From assembly GCA_949529985.1 (NCBI GenBank), contig CATIRS010000032.1, positions 1 through 64,000 of the forward strand: a DNA stretch of 64,000 nt, in the 5' to 3' direction. Below, piece after piece: positions 1 to 10,900 of this stretch. The position numbers were made by a program, and so were the translations under genes. This DNA is from Owenweeksia sp. TMED14 (lineage in GTDB: Bacteria > Bacteroidota > Bacteroidia > Flavobacteriales > Schleiferiaceae). A model generated the notes under the pieces. It was given only the letters and a program-made list of their open reading frames with translations. It ran no database searches and was not told where the DNA came from. How positions within the stretch are numbered: position 1 is the stretch's first letter; each line of letters starts with the position of its first letter.

Positions 1-984
<984 letters not shown>

Positions 985-1052
985 AAGGTTGTTTGATCTG
1001 GCCTCTTGAAGTATCTCATTAGAATCTTCGAGTTGGAGCTCTTTCGATTTCA

Positions 1053-1068
1053 CAATATGTAAAAGAAC
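1053..1068 (-). promoter_or_regulatory. boxA-like antitermination sequence in rRNA leader
   Basis: On the minus strand, about 70 nt upstream of the 16S 5' end, the leader reads GTTCTTTTACATATTG. It resembles the conserved GTTCTTTGACATATTG-type block that precedes 16S genes in Bacteroidota and, more loosely, the enterobacterial boxA (TGCTCTTTAACA). The role in Nus-factor antitermination is inferred from position and resemblance. Confidence 0.5.
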
Positions 1069-1143
1069 GTTGAAGTCTTTACTCTTCGTCTTGTTTCCCT
1101 TTATAGTTGTCATAGTGTTAGCTATTATTCTGTTTCGGGGCTG

Positions 1144-1173
1144 CAAATGTAGAACGACTTTTTGATTGAGCAA
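1144..1173 (-). promoter_or_regulatory. rRNA operon promoter (Bacteroidota type)
   Basis: The minus strand carries TACATTTG at 1151-1144, a perfect match to the Bacteroidota -7 element TAnnTTTG, preceded after 19 nt by TTG (1173-1171) for the -33 element. It lies about 160 nt upstream of the 16S 5' end, giving a leader that contains the boxA-like block. The rest of the 986-1248 gap holds leader sequence and an imperfect hairpin (arms 1206-1215 and 1233-1240, minus strand followed by T8) that may end transcription from the SDR gene. No gene is seen there. Confidence 0.6.
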
Positions 1174-1248
1174 CACCCATTCTTAAAAAAAACTATAAGT
1201 ATTTCTTAACGCCCTGTTTATCAGTCTTTGAAAGGGTTAAAAAATTCT

Positions 1249-1914
1249 CTAGGGGGTGGAAATTGTCACTGGCAAAACCCTTCCTGCAAAAGATTTATGC
1301 CCAAAAAGTACAAATTCTGAAATATAACCTCCCATTTGATATGGAGATGTGGGTGCGTCATAATCCGGAAAGGCCTCTTTAAGCATTTCTGTCTGGACGG
1401 CACCAAGACAAAGTACATTGAATGTTAAGTCAGCTCCACCTAGCTCTGCCTGAAGGCACTCTGTAAGAGTAACCAACGCACCCTTTACGGAAGAATAGCC
1501 GGAGAGGCCTGAGAATTTTAAAGAGCCTTGAAATCCTCCCATACTTGAAATATTGACAACATGAGCACCCTTATTAAATAAAGGAATCATCGCCTGAATT
1601 AAAAGAGCCGGACCTATCCAATTCACCTGTGAAAGGCTTTGTAAATCGATTTCTGTTAGTTCCGCAAAAGGTTTATTCACTAGTAAACCTGCATTGTTAA
1701 CTAGACCATCTAAATGAATGCCATTAGAAGTGAAATATTCAGTGACCTCAGCAATCGATTCAGGGTTTCCAGGGTCTAAAATCAAAGACTCACAACCTGG
1801 GATATCTACTGCATTTCGGCTAGCAGAAAACACCCTATGACCCTTACTAGCAAGTATTTTAGATGTTTCACGACCAATACCTCTCGAGCTACCTGTAACT
1901 AAGATTGTTTTCAT
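1249..1914 (-). CDS. SDR family NAD(P)-dependent oxidoreductase
   Basis: A 221-residue classical short-chain dehydrogenase/reductase. From the chosen start the protein opens MKTILVTGSSRGIGRE, placing the Rossmann glycine motif TGSSRGIG directly at the N terminus as usual. NNAG follows near residue 73, the catalytic Ser lies in NISSMGG, and the YxxxK pair is in GYSSVKGAL. An in-frame extension to 1998 would add 28 residues without family resemblance, so it was not used. The substrate cannot be told from sequence; SDRs of this size reduce or oxidise many carbonyl and alcohol substrates. It follows feoAB on the same strand after a 154-nt gap and precedes the rRNA promoter. Confidence 0.88.
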   Translation of the reverse strand: MKTILVTGSSRGIGRETSKILASKGHRVFSASRNAVDIPGCESLILDPGNPESIAEVTEYFTSNGIHLDGLVNNAGLLVNKPFAELTEIDLQSLSQVNWIGPALLIQAMIPLFNKGAHVVNISSMGGFQGSLKFSGLSGYSSVKGALVTLTECLQAELGGADLTFNVLCLGAVQTEMLKEAFPDYDAPTSPYQMGGYISEFVLFGHKSFAGRVLPVTISTP

Positions 1915-2068
1915 TTTGTCACTTAACTTCAGTTTTACATCCACAACTTTTTGAGCACAAAGATTCATTTGAGACCCTTGGTTTTGGTAAAAAAGCATAC
2001 CCTAGGGCAAGAAAAAAAATGGAATAAAGCAGTATCGGAATCATGATTTAAAGATATATATTTTCTAC

Positions 2069-4087
2069 TTAAGCCAATAAACTGTATGCAAAAAAAGCTG
2101 CAGCATAGGCGAGAATACCCAGGACTAGAAATTGAATCGCTGCAAATTTGTGACTTCTTGTTTCTCGAGCAACAACAGCATAAGTACTCATACACTGCAT
2201 TGCAAAAGCATAGAAAAGTAACAATGAAATACCTACAGCTAGATTGAAATACGGCTCACCTGTTTTTGGATCTTTTTGCTTTGCCATTTGCTCACGAACA
2301 CTTGACACCTCGTCATCATCTACACTATAAAGAGTTGCCATAGTCCCGACAAATACTTCCCTGGCAACAAATGATGATAAAACAGCGATAGAGACTTTCC
2401 AGTCAAAACCCAAAGGCTTCATAACGGGCTCAATAGCTTTTCCCATTTTTCCGATATAACTATCTTCAATTGGAATAGCAACGTGATCTTTGGTAAAGTC
2501 TGGACTTTTATCTGGACCAAAACTTGCAAAAAACCATAAAACTACGCTAATTGCTAAAATTATTTTTCCCGCTTCAGAAACAAAACTTTTCGTTCTATTA
2601 ATCACAGCAATGCCTACATTCCGCAACTGCGGTAAACGATATGAAGGCATTTCTAACAAGAAAGGATTCGATTTAACTTTTGGCATGAGCTTATTCAATA
2701 ATGCTGAGCCTAAAAGCGCAGTTATAAAACCAATTAAATAAAGACTGAATAAAACTATACCCCTTAAACTCATTCCAAAAAAAGATTGATCGGGAATAAC
2801 TAAACTTATTATCAGGGCATAAACAGGTAAACGAGCTGCACAAGTAATTAGTGGAGTAACTGCTATGGCAAGCCACCTTTCTCGACTATTCTCCATGTTT
2901 CTTGTAGACATAATGGCAGGAATTGCACATGCAGTACCAGAGACCATTGGAACTACAGATTTCCCGCTCAATCCGAAGGGTCGCATAAAACGGTCCATAA
3001 TAAAGACCACCCTAGCCATATATCCCGACTCTTCTAGTAGAGCTATAAAACCAAAGAGTAAAGCAATCTGAGGAATAAAGATTAGTACTCCAGCTATGCC
3101 AGGCATAACACCATTCGTAAGTAGGTGGGTTAGGAAACCACTGGGCAAAGTCTTAGTTAAATAATTCGAAAGATTAGCAACTTGATCATCTATAAAATTC
3201 ATCGGTGCTTCACTCCCAAAAAAAAGAACTTGAAAAATTAAAAACATAAGACCGAAAAGAATCACACTACCCCATACGGGACTCACAATCCATTTATCTA
3301 ACCTTGCTGTCCATCGACGATCCTTCCCAGGATGAGTAATGAAAAACTCTCGAAGCCATTGATTTACAATTCTGTATCGCTTAATCGCTTCATCCGCCCG
3401 GATCCGTGCAACTGACCTCCCAGTAGTATTTATTAAGTCATTATAATCAGGCGTATTCAATCCAAAAAGCCATGACTTATATATTAAATCAAATTTTTTG
3501 TCTTGCAAAACCTTATCTATCCATTGTAAATGAAGACCTCCCGGTTGAAAAAATGGTGCTTTATCAGAAGGGTTGGAATTTATCACATTAGCCCTCAGCC
3601 CCTCTATTCCTTCGCCTGTTCGAGCATTAATTAGACTAATCGACACTCCCAAAGATTCACTCAACTTGGAAACCTGGAGCTCCATCCCCTTTCGTTCCAT
3701 TTCGTCTATCATTGTCACGGCCAAAACAGCTGGAATTCCTAAATCAATAACTTGGGTGAAAACAAAAAGACAGGTCTTTAAATTGGTTCCGTCTGCTAAA
3801 CCGATAACAACATCAATCTTCTCCTCTGAGTTCTCATTAAGTAAAGAATCCATTACAACTTGCTCATCTTTTGATGATGAATGAAGTGAATAGATACCTG
3901 GTAAATCAATGACTTCAGCAAGTATTCCTGGCGCCCATTTACTAAGCCCCATCGTTTTTTCCATGGTCACCCCAGGATAGTTACCCACTTTTTGGTTTAA
4001 GCCCGTGAGACGATTAAACAACGAGGATTTACCTGTATTAGGCCTCCCCACCAGCGCGACTCTAATTGCCTTTTTTTCAGACATCAT
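2069..4087 (-). CDS. feoB: Ferrous iron transporter B (FeoB)
   Basis: Inner-membrane Fe(II) uptake protein of 672 residues, slightly short for the family. An N-terminal G-protein domain shows G1 GRPNTGKSS (about 14-22), the G2 region with NYPGVTMEKT, and G3 DLPGIYSL (61-68). A long membrane domain follows, with the paired 'gate' regions typical of FeoB, including EESGYMARV and GTACAIPA. The G4 motif, normally NxxD (usually NMxD), reads TMID (124-127), so the guanine-reading Asn is replaced by Thr. The gene overlaps the end of feoA by 11 nt (8 if the second Met is the start), indicating coupled translation. Family identity is firm; nucleotide preference is open. Confidence 0.97.
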   Translation of the reverse strand: MMSEKKAIRVALVGRPNTGKSSLFNRLTGLNQKVGNYPGVTMEKTMGLSKWAPGILAEVIDLPGIYSLHSSSKDEQVVMDSLLNENSEEKIDVVIGLADGTNLKTCLFVFTQVIDLGIPAVLAVTMIDEMERKGMELQVSKLSESLGVSISLINARTGEGIEGLRANVINSNPSDKAPFFQPGGLHLQWIDKVLQDKKFDLIYKSWLFGLNTPDYNDLINTTGRSVARIRADEAIKRYRIVNQWLREFFITHPGKDRRWTARLDKWIVSPVWGSVILFGLMFLIFQVLFFGSEAPMNFIDDQVANLSNYLTKTLPSGFLTHLLTNGVMPGIAGVLIFIPQIALLFGFIALLEESGYMARVVFIMDRFMRPFGLSGKSVVPMVSGTACAIPAIMSTRNMENSRERWLAIAVTPLITCAARLPVYALIISLVIPDQSFFGMSLRGIVLFSLYLIGFITALLGSALLNKLMPKVKSNPFLLEMPSYRLPQLRNVGIAVINRTKSFVSEAGKIILAISVVLWFFASFGPDKSPDFTKDHVAIPIEDSYIGKMGKAIEPVMKPLGFDWKVSIAVLSSFVAREVFVGTMATLYSVDDDEVSSVREQMAKQKDPKTGEPYFNLAVGISLLLFYAFAMQCMSTYAVVARETRSHKFAAIQFLVLGILAYAAAFFAYSLLA

Positions 4088-4319
4088 TAGAGACTTTGGA
4101 GTGAGGGTCAGTTATTGGCACTAATTCCGCCAGCTCTCTCCTCATACTAATTGATGTGCCTTGAACACGGAAACACATTGGACCATAAAATGGTGCAGAA
4201 AAATTCAACTCAATTTCCTCGCCAGGCATGCACCCCATCTCATACAACTTAACAGGTAAGCTGATAGGAGATTGAAGCACAATAGCTTTTTGACCAATTT
4301 TCAGATCACTGAGATACAT
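4077..4319 (-). CDS. feoA: Ferrous iron transport protein A (FeoA)
   Basis: An 80-residue FeoA/SH3-like protein. Visible family features are the opening LSDLKIGQKAIV, the central LYEMGCMPGEEIEL and the closing FRVQGTSISMRRELAELV. FeoA is a small cytoplasmic partner thought to modulate FeoB. It is the first gene of a feoA-feoB unit whose reading frames overlap. A palindrome 16 nt upstream is a plausible iron-responsive operator. The about 10-residue tail after ELVPI is longer than in many homologues, presumably because the overlap with feoB extends it. Confidence 0.95.
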   Translation of the reverse strand: MYLSDLKIGQKAIVLQSPISLPVKLYEMGCMPGEEIELNFSAPFYGPMCFRVQGTSISMRRELAELVPITDPHSKVSNDV

Positions 4320-4334
4320 TGATATTTATATATT

Positions 4335-4347
4335 TAGAATGATTCTA
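4335..4347. promoter_or_regulatory. Palindrome upstream of feoA, Fur-like operator candidate
   Basis: TAGAATGATTCTA is a perfect 6-1-6 inverted repeat 16 nt before the feoA start, where a promoter should lie. Its core AATGATT matches the core of the 7-1-7 Fur consensus (10 of 15 positions over the full site). Iron-responsive repression by Fur or a DtxR-like protein is inferred from position and symmetry. Confidence 0.45.
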
Positions 4348-4364
4348 TCTTATGAATTTTAAAC

Positions 4365-4392
4365 AAAAAAAAGGCCCTCAGGCCTATTTTTT
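4365..4392 (-). terminator. Rho-independent terminator of the pdhA-pdhC unit
   Basis: Directly after the pdhC stop the minus strand forms a stem AGGCC, loop TGAG, GGCCT, followed by a run of eight T and preceded by a run of A. The same A/T flanks make it potentially bidirectional, although no plus-strand gene ends here. Confidence 0.75.
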
Positions 4393-5658
4393 TTAAAGCA
4401 TCATTTTCACTGGCTCTTCTAGTAATTTCTTTAAAGAATTTAAAAAAGCGGAACCAGTTGCTCCGTCAACAACTCTATGATCACAACTCAAAGTAAGTTT
4501 CATAATATTACCTGGGACAACTTCACCGTTCTTCACGACGGGAACAGATTGTATTCCACCGACAGCGAGTATGCAACTATCAGGTGGATTTACTATTGCC
4601 GTAAATTGATCAATACCGAACATTCCTAAATTCGAAATTGTAAATGTATTCCCCTCCCAATCCGCAGGCTGAAGATCCTTGTTCTTTGCTCGTTTGGCAA
4701 AATCTTTAACTTCTTTTGAAATGGCAGTAAGGCTTTTAATGTCTGCATGTCTAACAACAGGAACTAGTAATCCATCTTCAACAGCGACAGCAACGCCTAC
4801 ATTCACATCATAATTAGTACGAACAACGTCACCTAACCAAGAACTATTTACACCTGGGTGTTTCTTCAAGGACTTTGCTACAGATTTTACAATCAAATCG
4901 TTGAATGATATTTTTATATTCTCTTCGAAATTAAGAGACTTTCTAGCCTCGATTGCAGCATCCATATCTACAGAAATTGTCAGATAAAAATGTGGAGCGG
5001 TAAATTTACTTTCAGCCAAACGTTTTGCTATGGTCTTGCGCATTTGACTTATCGGAGTGTCTAGATAACCTGAACTCGGATATACTTCTTCTTTGGGAAT
5101 CGATGAAGTTAAGTCTGAAGAATTATACCCTTCAATATCTCTTTTAACTATTCTCCCTCCTTCTCCAGTCCCAATAACCTTACTTATATCGATGCCTTTT
5201 TCATTAGCCAAAGACTTTGCTAACGGCGAAGCCTTTAGACGCTCATCTGATATAGTATTAACATCTTGCGCTATTACTTTATTTGGCTTTTCAATCTCAA
5301 TAGGCGCTGCACTAGAAGCTTCAACCGATTTTTCGTTATTCTCAATAGCAATTTCAGCTTTTGTTTCTTCCTCTGGGTTCGCTGCTTTAGATATTAGACT
5401 AGCTATATCCTCACCTGCATCTCCTAGGATTGCCAAAATAGTGTCAACAGGAGCTGTTGCACCTTCCTCCATTCCGCGATACAGCAATTCACCTTCTTGA
5501 CCAGGAAAAGCTTCAAAATCCATTGTTGCCTTATCTGTTTCAATTTCAGCCAGTAAATCACCTTCGGTAATTTTATCGCCTACTTTAACGTGCCACTTAG
5601 CGACGACTCCTTCGGTCATAGTATCGCTTAATCGGGGCATATTTATTACAATTGCCAT
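4393..5658 (-). CDS. pdhC: Pyruvate dehydrogenase E2, dihydrolipoamide acetyltransferase
   Basis: A 421-residue E2 component that transfers acetyl groups from E1 to CoA. It has one N-terminal lipoyl domain with the lipoylated Lys in EIETDKATMDF (Lys43), an acidic/Ala-rich linker, a peripheral subunit-binding domain (about 135-170, ASPLAKSLANEKGID...GTGEGGRI), and a C-terminal acyltransferase domain ending in the catalytic SCDHRVVDGA (about 392-401). One lipoyl domain is fewer than in many pdhC products. It starts 3 nt after pdhA, so the two are co-transcribed. Specificity for pyruvate rests mainly on the neighbour; a branched-chain or oxoglutarate E2 is less likely. Confidence 0.94.
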   Translation of the reverse strand: MAIVINMPRLSDTMTEGVVAKWHVKVGDKITEGDLLAEIETDKATMDFEAFPGQEGELLYRGMEEGATAPVDTILAILGDAGEDIASLISKAANPEEETKAEIAIENNEKSVEASSAAPIEIEKPNKVIAQDVNTISDERLKASPLAKSLANEKGIDISKVIGTGEGGRIVKRDIEGYNSSDLTSSIPKEEVYPSSGYLDTPISQMRKTIAKRLAESKFTAPHFYLTISVDMDAAIEARKSLNFEENIKISFNDLIVKSVAKSLKKHPGVNSSWLGDVVRTNYDVNVGVAVAVEDGLLVPVVRHADIKSLTAISKEVKDFAKRAKNKDLQPADWEGNTFTISNLGMFGIDQFTAIVNPPDSCILAVGGIQSVPVVKNGEVVPGNIMKLTLSCDHRVVDGATGSAFLNSLKKLLEEPVKMML

Positions 5659-5661
5659 AGC

Positions 5662-6657
5662 CTATTCCTTTATAAATGGATAATCACTTTGAACATAAAC
5701 GTCTTGCCATAATTCATGACTTTCCGGATAGGGAGAATCCTCTGCAAATTTAACGCATTCTGCCACGACGGATTTTACACGTTTCGTTATTGCCTCTAAT
5801 TCGTCAGGGCTTGACCATTTCTTTTTTTCTAATATTTTTTTAACGATGAGGATCGGATCAACTTTCTGGTATTCCGCCACTTCATTTTTTGATCGATAAA
5901 GCTGAGCATCAGACATAGAGTGACCCTTGTATCTGTATGTTCTAATTTCTAAAAATGTAGGCCCTCCTCCATTTCTTGCGCGATCAATAGCTTCTTGCAT
6001 AGCTACATATACTACAGCCGGATCCATACCGTCAACTGCCGCACATGGCATCTCATAGCCTAGTCCCAACTTCCATATCTCACTGTGATTAGCAGTCCTT
6101 TCTACAGATGTCCCCATCGCATATCCGTTATTTTCACAGATAAAAACTACTGGTAGGTTCCAAAGCATTGCCAAGTTAAAAGTCTCATGAAGAGACCCCT
6201 GACGAACAGCTCCATCACCCATATATGTTAAAGTCACATTGCTATCTCCTTTGTATTTATCGGCAAAAGCGAGACCGGCACCCAATGGGATTTGCCCTCC
6301 GACTATACCGTGTCCACCATAGAAATGGTGTTCCTTGGAAAACATATGCATAGAACCTCCTTTGCCACGAGATGTACCTGTGACTTTTCCCATTAATTCC
6401 GCCATTATCTTGCGAGGGTCGACCCCTAATCCGATTGGCTGAACATGATTTCGATAAGCAGTGATCATTTTATCTCCTGGCTCCATTGCCAATATGGATC
6501 CTGCCAGAATGGCTTCTTGACCATTATACAAATGCAGAAACCCTCGTATTTTTTGTTGTATATAAAGTCCAGCGCACATGTCCTCGAACTTACGCCATAG
6601 GAGCATGTCTTCGTACCACTTCAAATAAACCTCTTTGGATAATTTTTTTTTTGCCAT
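5662..6657 (-). CDS. pdhA: Pyruvate dehydrogenase E1 component, alpha subunit
   Basis: A 331-residue thiamine diphosphate-dependent E1 alpha. The ThDP-binding motif begins at GDGAVRQGSLHE (about 147) and ends in ICENNGYAMGT; the phosphorylation-loop region RYKGHSMSD is also present. The length matches the alpha subunit of heterotetrameric E1 enzymes. The beta subunit gene (pdhB) is not in the window; in many Flavobacteriia pdhA and pdhC stand together while pdhB is elsewhere, so this is not evidence of loss. It is the first gene of the unit, with a -7 element 23 nt upstream of the start. Confidence 0.95.
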   Translation of the reverse strand: MAKKKLSKEVYLKWYEDMLLWRKFEDMCAGLYIQQKIRGFLHLYNGQEAILAGSILAMEPGDKMITAYRNHVQPIGLGVDPRKIMAELMGKVTGTSRGKGGSMHMFSKEHHFYGGHGIVGGQIPLGAGLAFADKYKGDSNVTLTYMGDGAVRQGSLHETFNLAMLWNLPVVFICENNGYAMGTSVERTANHSEIWKLGLGYEMPCAAVDGMDPAVVYVAMQEAIDRARNGGGPTFLEIRTYRYKGHSMSDAQLYRSKNEVAEYQKVDPILIVKKILEKKKWSSPDELEAITKRVKSVVAECVKFAEDSPYPESHELWQDVYVQSDYPFIKE

Positions 6658-6679
6658 TTTTGACTACTGTTCTAAAAGG

Positions 6680-6687
6680 CAAAAATA
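6680..6687 (-). promoter_or_regulatory. Promoter -7 element for pdhA
   Basis: The minus strand reads TATTTTTG, a perfect TAnnTTTG match, ending 22 nt before the pdhA ATG in the 68-nt gap after porV. No clear -33 TTG is seen at the right spacing, so this is a moderate call. Confidence 0.45.
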
Positions 6688-6725
6688 CTGCGCAGATGTG
6701 AAATAAAACCTCATTTAAATATTAA

Positions 6726-7952
6726 TCAATCTAAAATTTGATTGAGATCGATTATAGCGCTGAATCTAATAGTGTTTTCCAGGGGCGATCGCACAGTTTG
6801 GTCTGCCACAATTAAATAAGCAAAGTCAAGTCCTAAAAGACTATATCTGAGACCAAATCCTAAAGTAAAAAACCTTCTATTACCCTTATTTCGATGCTCA
6901 TGTTGATAGCCTCCTCGAACTGCAAATTTATTATCATACCAATATTCTGCCCCAAAATTATACATGAACTCCTCTAAAAGCTCTTTTGTCCCTCTGGGTT
7001 TTGCAGATGGATCCCAACTTTGAACAATACCCTGAATTACTCCTACATTATCATCTTTCCCACCCTTGATTTCTGGATTAACAATGTAATTTTCTAAAAT
7101 TTCATTTCGATCGCCATCTTCATCGTCATCAGATAAATCTCTTCTCGGTTGAGTGGGCACAAGAAGCTTATTTACATCAAATAATACCACGACTCGGTTA
7201 TACTTATCCAATGACCAATTATACCCTGTTCCAATTTTCATATTGGTCGGAATAAAATCCGCATCTCCACTCTCTGTATACTTCACTTTAGCACCAATAT
7301 TAGAAATATTCAACCCTCCTAACCACTGTCCTTTTTGACCGTCAGGAAGGTTAAACTCTTCACCTTGATAATAAAGACTGACATCCGTAGATACGGTCTG
7401 GCCTGGCTTTGTCTGAAGACTCCCAACAACCTGGCCCTGAGTTAGATCAGACAATGAATATCGCAGACCAACACCTGCTGACCAATTTTCAGATAACTTT
7501 AATGCATAAGCGACATCTAGAGACATTTCATAAGGCGCGTAGGTACCTTGATCGTCACCTTGTTCATTTCGGAATGTTATATCACCCAAAGAAAAATATC
7601 TTAAACTGGCTCCAATTCCAGCACGGTCTCCCAAACCAAAAGCTACATTCGCAAATAAAAGTTCCACATCGGGCACTAGCCTTCTGAGCCACGGGGTGTA
7701 AGATACTCCTCCCTGTTTATTGCCTGAACCTAAAAAGGCCAATTTCGCAGGATTCCAAAAAAGAGCATTCGCATCAGGAAGTGCCGCTACTCCAGCGTTA
7801 CCCAGACCCCCCATACGAGAATCAGGACCAATATTAAGCATTGGTAGAGCAGACCCCACAACGTTTCGCTGTTCTCCCTGATCTTGAGCATTAATATCAT
7901 TTTGTAAAAAAAATGATATTAATAAAAAAATTATCAAAGTTCTGTTCTTCAT
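6726..7952 (-). CDS. porV: Type IX secretion system outer-membrane shuttle protein PorV
   Basis: A 408-residue outer-membrane beta-barrel of the FadL-like PorV (LptO) family. After a signal peptide ending near NDINAQ the protein has the PorV signature GSALPMLNIGPDSRMGG followed by NAGVAALPDANALFWNPAKL, alternating barrel strands and a C-terminal strand ending DLNQILD. PorV collects cargo from the SprA translocon and brings it to the PorU sortase. It lies 21 nt downstream of porU and may have its own promoter in that gap. Unlike the arrangement I recall for Flavobacterium, no cytidine deaminase gene stands between porV and pdhA. Confidence 0.95.
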   Translation of the reverse strand: MKNRTLIIFLLISFFLQNDINAQDQGEQRNVVGSALPMLNIGPDSRMGGLGNAGVAALPDANALFWNPAKLAFLGSGNKQGGVSYTPWLRRLVPDVELLFANVAFGLGDRAGIGASLRYFSLGDITFRNEQGDDQGTYAPYEMSLDVAYALKLSENWSAGVGLRYSLSDLTQGQVVGSLQTKPGQTVSTDVSLYYQGEEFNLPDGQKGQWLGGLNISNIGAKVKYTESGDADFIPTNMKIGTGYNWSLDKYNRVVVLFDVNKLLVPTQPRRDLSDDDEDGDRNEILENYIVNPEIKGGKDDNVGVIQGIVQSWDPSAKPRGTKELLEEFMYNFGAEYWYDNKFAVRGGYQHEHRNKGNRRFFTLGFGLRYSLLGLDFAYLIVADQTVRSPLENTIRFSAIIDLNQILD

Positions 7953-7960
7953 ATTGTAGA

Positions 7961-7968
7961 CAAATATA
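7961..7968 (-). promoter_or_regulatory. Promoter -7 element inside the porU-porV gap
   Basis: TATATTTG on the minus strand matches TAnnTTTG exactly and ends 8 nt before the porV ATG, so a transcript from here would have almost no leader. The -33 region would lie inside the porU 3' end and shows no clear TTG at ideal spacing. Confidence 0.4.
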
Positions 7969-7973
7969 AGATT

Positions 7974-10900
7974 CTAATGCAATAAGATTATTCTTTCAGC
8001 AGCTTTAACGCTTTGCCCATCACTCAAACGAGTTATCTCTACACGGGCGATGTACCACCCAGCAGGCAATACGTTACCTGAATCACTTTGACCAGTCCAT
8101 GGATCAGCATTTAAAACAGCATCTTCAGCAACTCCTATCCATTCACTTGAATGAATAGTTCCTCCATTAGAGTTTTGAATTGACCAAACGACAGATACGC
8201 TATCACCTTTCGCATTGTGCTCTATGTCCAGTTGAAAAGGACCAACTCCGGGATTCGGATAGATACGAAATTCTCCTAATTGTATATTATCTCTTGATAC
8301 CACAACAAAATTAACGCTAGACTGGTTGATGTTATTGTATGAATCCCATGCACGAACAATAAATTCGTGAGGTCCGTCTTCAAGATCAAGAAATGGCCAG
8401 GTCGCAATCCCACTTTTAAATGTATTGGGATCTGAAGAATATCTGGAATTTAAAGAAAATGCATCATTCCAATTACTGTCTAAACACCCCATCAAATCAT
8501 GACCTATTCCGTTACCTACGGTGTTGATGCCACTTTTATCGATCAATTTAATTATTCCCAAAGGATTTGGTCCAGTTATACCTCCCGAGACGAATAAAGT
8601 ATCATCCATGAAAATATTGATTTCTGGTCCTAGTATATCTATCGGAGCATCCGTATTGATTCCCCCAATCCAAATTCGCTGATCACTTCCAGCTGCATCT
8701 GTAGAATTAAATTTAGCGTAGAATGAAAACTTACCCCTACCCAGGTCCAAAGCAATATCTAACGGTAAAATCCAATCCGCACTAAACCTTCCATTTCTGA
8801 CCATGGCCTTTCCTCGATAAGCAATATTATTACGCTGCTCAAAATCTATAACTGGGCCCTGGTTGTCATTTTTCAATGTCTGCTGAAGAGAAGACTTGTC
8901 AAACAGTATGATTTCCATTTCACCATTGGCAATATTTAAAAAATCATTACTTGCACCATCTTCAATATGTCCATGAATTTTATTATAACTGAGTGCCTCT
9001 ATGGTATCCGAACTAAGAAAAGAAGTACTATCATCTTCGTGTACAAGATATCGACCGTTTATGCTGTCTAAAATTATTCGATGTTCTGGAGCATTAAGTC
9101 GCAGCGCAGGATCACCAAGAAGTGAAAACCTTAATTTATCTGATGTGGTGGTCGCATTCTTAGCACTTCTAAGTATTTGACCAAATGTTCTGTACTGATT
9201 ATTTTCTTTTTCAAAGACCACTCGAAATATCGAGTCATTCAAGGTAGCAGCTCCATCTACATAGACAACTCTAGTGGTAGACAATAATGCTATCGCGCCT
9301 CCCGAGGGGTTCAATAGTAAATATTCCCCTGCTGAAGTTCTCAAGGGGTCATCTAATCGCGAAAACTCACATGTAACAGTAATAAAGAGTGGCAATCTAT
9401 TGCCATTAGAAAAATTCTTTGTATCGTTTAACTGAAGGATATTTTCAGAACTCCAACCCACTTCTCCACCATGACCCACATAAGCTGTAACTAGGTTTCC
9501 ATCATTAATATTTTGGATCAATTCAGCTCTGAGATCAGGATAACTTTGGCTCCCGCTACTGGACTGTTGCTCATAGCTATCTGAATACATTTTCTTGACA
9601 TCGAGGAACGGGTACAACGAGTCCAATCGTGTGGCTATTCCATCTGGGATAGAGGTCAAAACCGCTTCCCATCCTGCGTCTACATCATCAGAAACAAACA
9701 AGACTTTTTTTCTCCAAACTCCTCGAGAAGTTTCAGGGTCCGAATAGGATATTATTTTGTTTACTACATTTTTAGCTTCTTCAATAGTATTTACTGGGAT
9801 TCTTCCTATGCAGAGGTCTAGAGACTTTGCTCGAAGATTACTACCTTCATTGTCACCCATGAATCCAAAAAAATCATCTGTTGAAAATGAAGAATAAAGT
9901 GAAAAGCTTTTATCGCTTTGATATATAGGAATCTGATTTGTATTTGGGGTGATACGATCCTTAAAGTCATAAGAAGCATCTCCAAAAAGCAAAAGGAATT
10001 CTGGCCGATCCGACTCTTGATCTGCCTTTTTCCATAAATGCCGCAAAAAATCTTTTATTGCCGTGATATCTTGAACACCAGAAGAAAACTCATTATATAG
10101 AGTCTGAACATCAAATGCCCTCGTCCTAAATTGACCCAAAGAATTATGAAAATCTGCTAACCTTTGAGCTTGCGGAAGTAAATCTTTTGGAGCGACAATG
10201 ACATAATCCACAGGATTTGAACCACGTAAGTTCTGGTTGGTTACCGGACCCAAAAGTTGAGGGACATCGATAACAGAAGAAGGATCAAAAACAGCGATAA
10301 CCTGAGGGGATTCACCAGGGATTTTAAGCACCCAATCATTTGCATTACTAATGGGCTGGATTTCTTTCGGAGCAATAGGGTTTGTGACATTCCATACCTT
10401 TCCCGTCGCTGCTAATCCTTGTGAAATAGAGGATAAATTTGCGCGGATTATGGCGGTATCCTCTGAAGGGAAATTCCAGATCATTGAGCTCTGTCTCCAA
10501 CGAAATGGGGCATCAGCATTAACATTTACAAAGTCTAGCCAAGCAGACGCACTAGAGTTAACGGACCTGTCAAAGAATATATCCAGATCTCCCCAAGGAC
10601 TTCCCGAAGAGTTTTGGAATACTGTTAAATTAGATTCATTTACATAATCCGCCCCGGATGAAGACGAGATAGCTCCAAAAGTCATGGAGCCTATTTGACC
10701 TTGCCCTGTTGAAACATTCATTTTTGTTCCGGCAATTGTAGATCTAGCCACCCCGCGAAGTCGGAAAAGCGCTCGACTTGAGTCGTCCAATGCCTCTAGT
10801 CCAAGATCAAAACTATGGCTTAACGTAAAATCAAAAATCTCTCCAAACCATTGCCTTCCGCTACCGACAAGGTTTTTAACATCAATCTCATGGTGTTCAA

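Noticed and set aside
1915..2195. Open frames between the SDR gene and feoB
   Set aside because: They are extensions or shadows; the protein sequence is Cys-rich low-quality text typical of an antisense or shifted frame.
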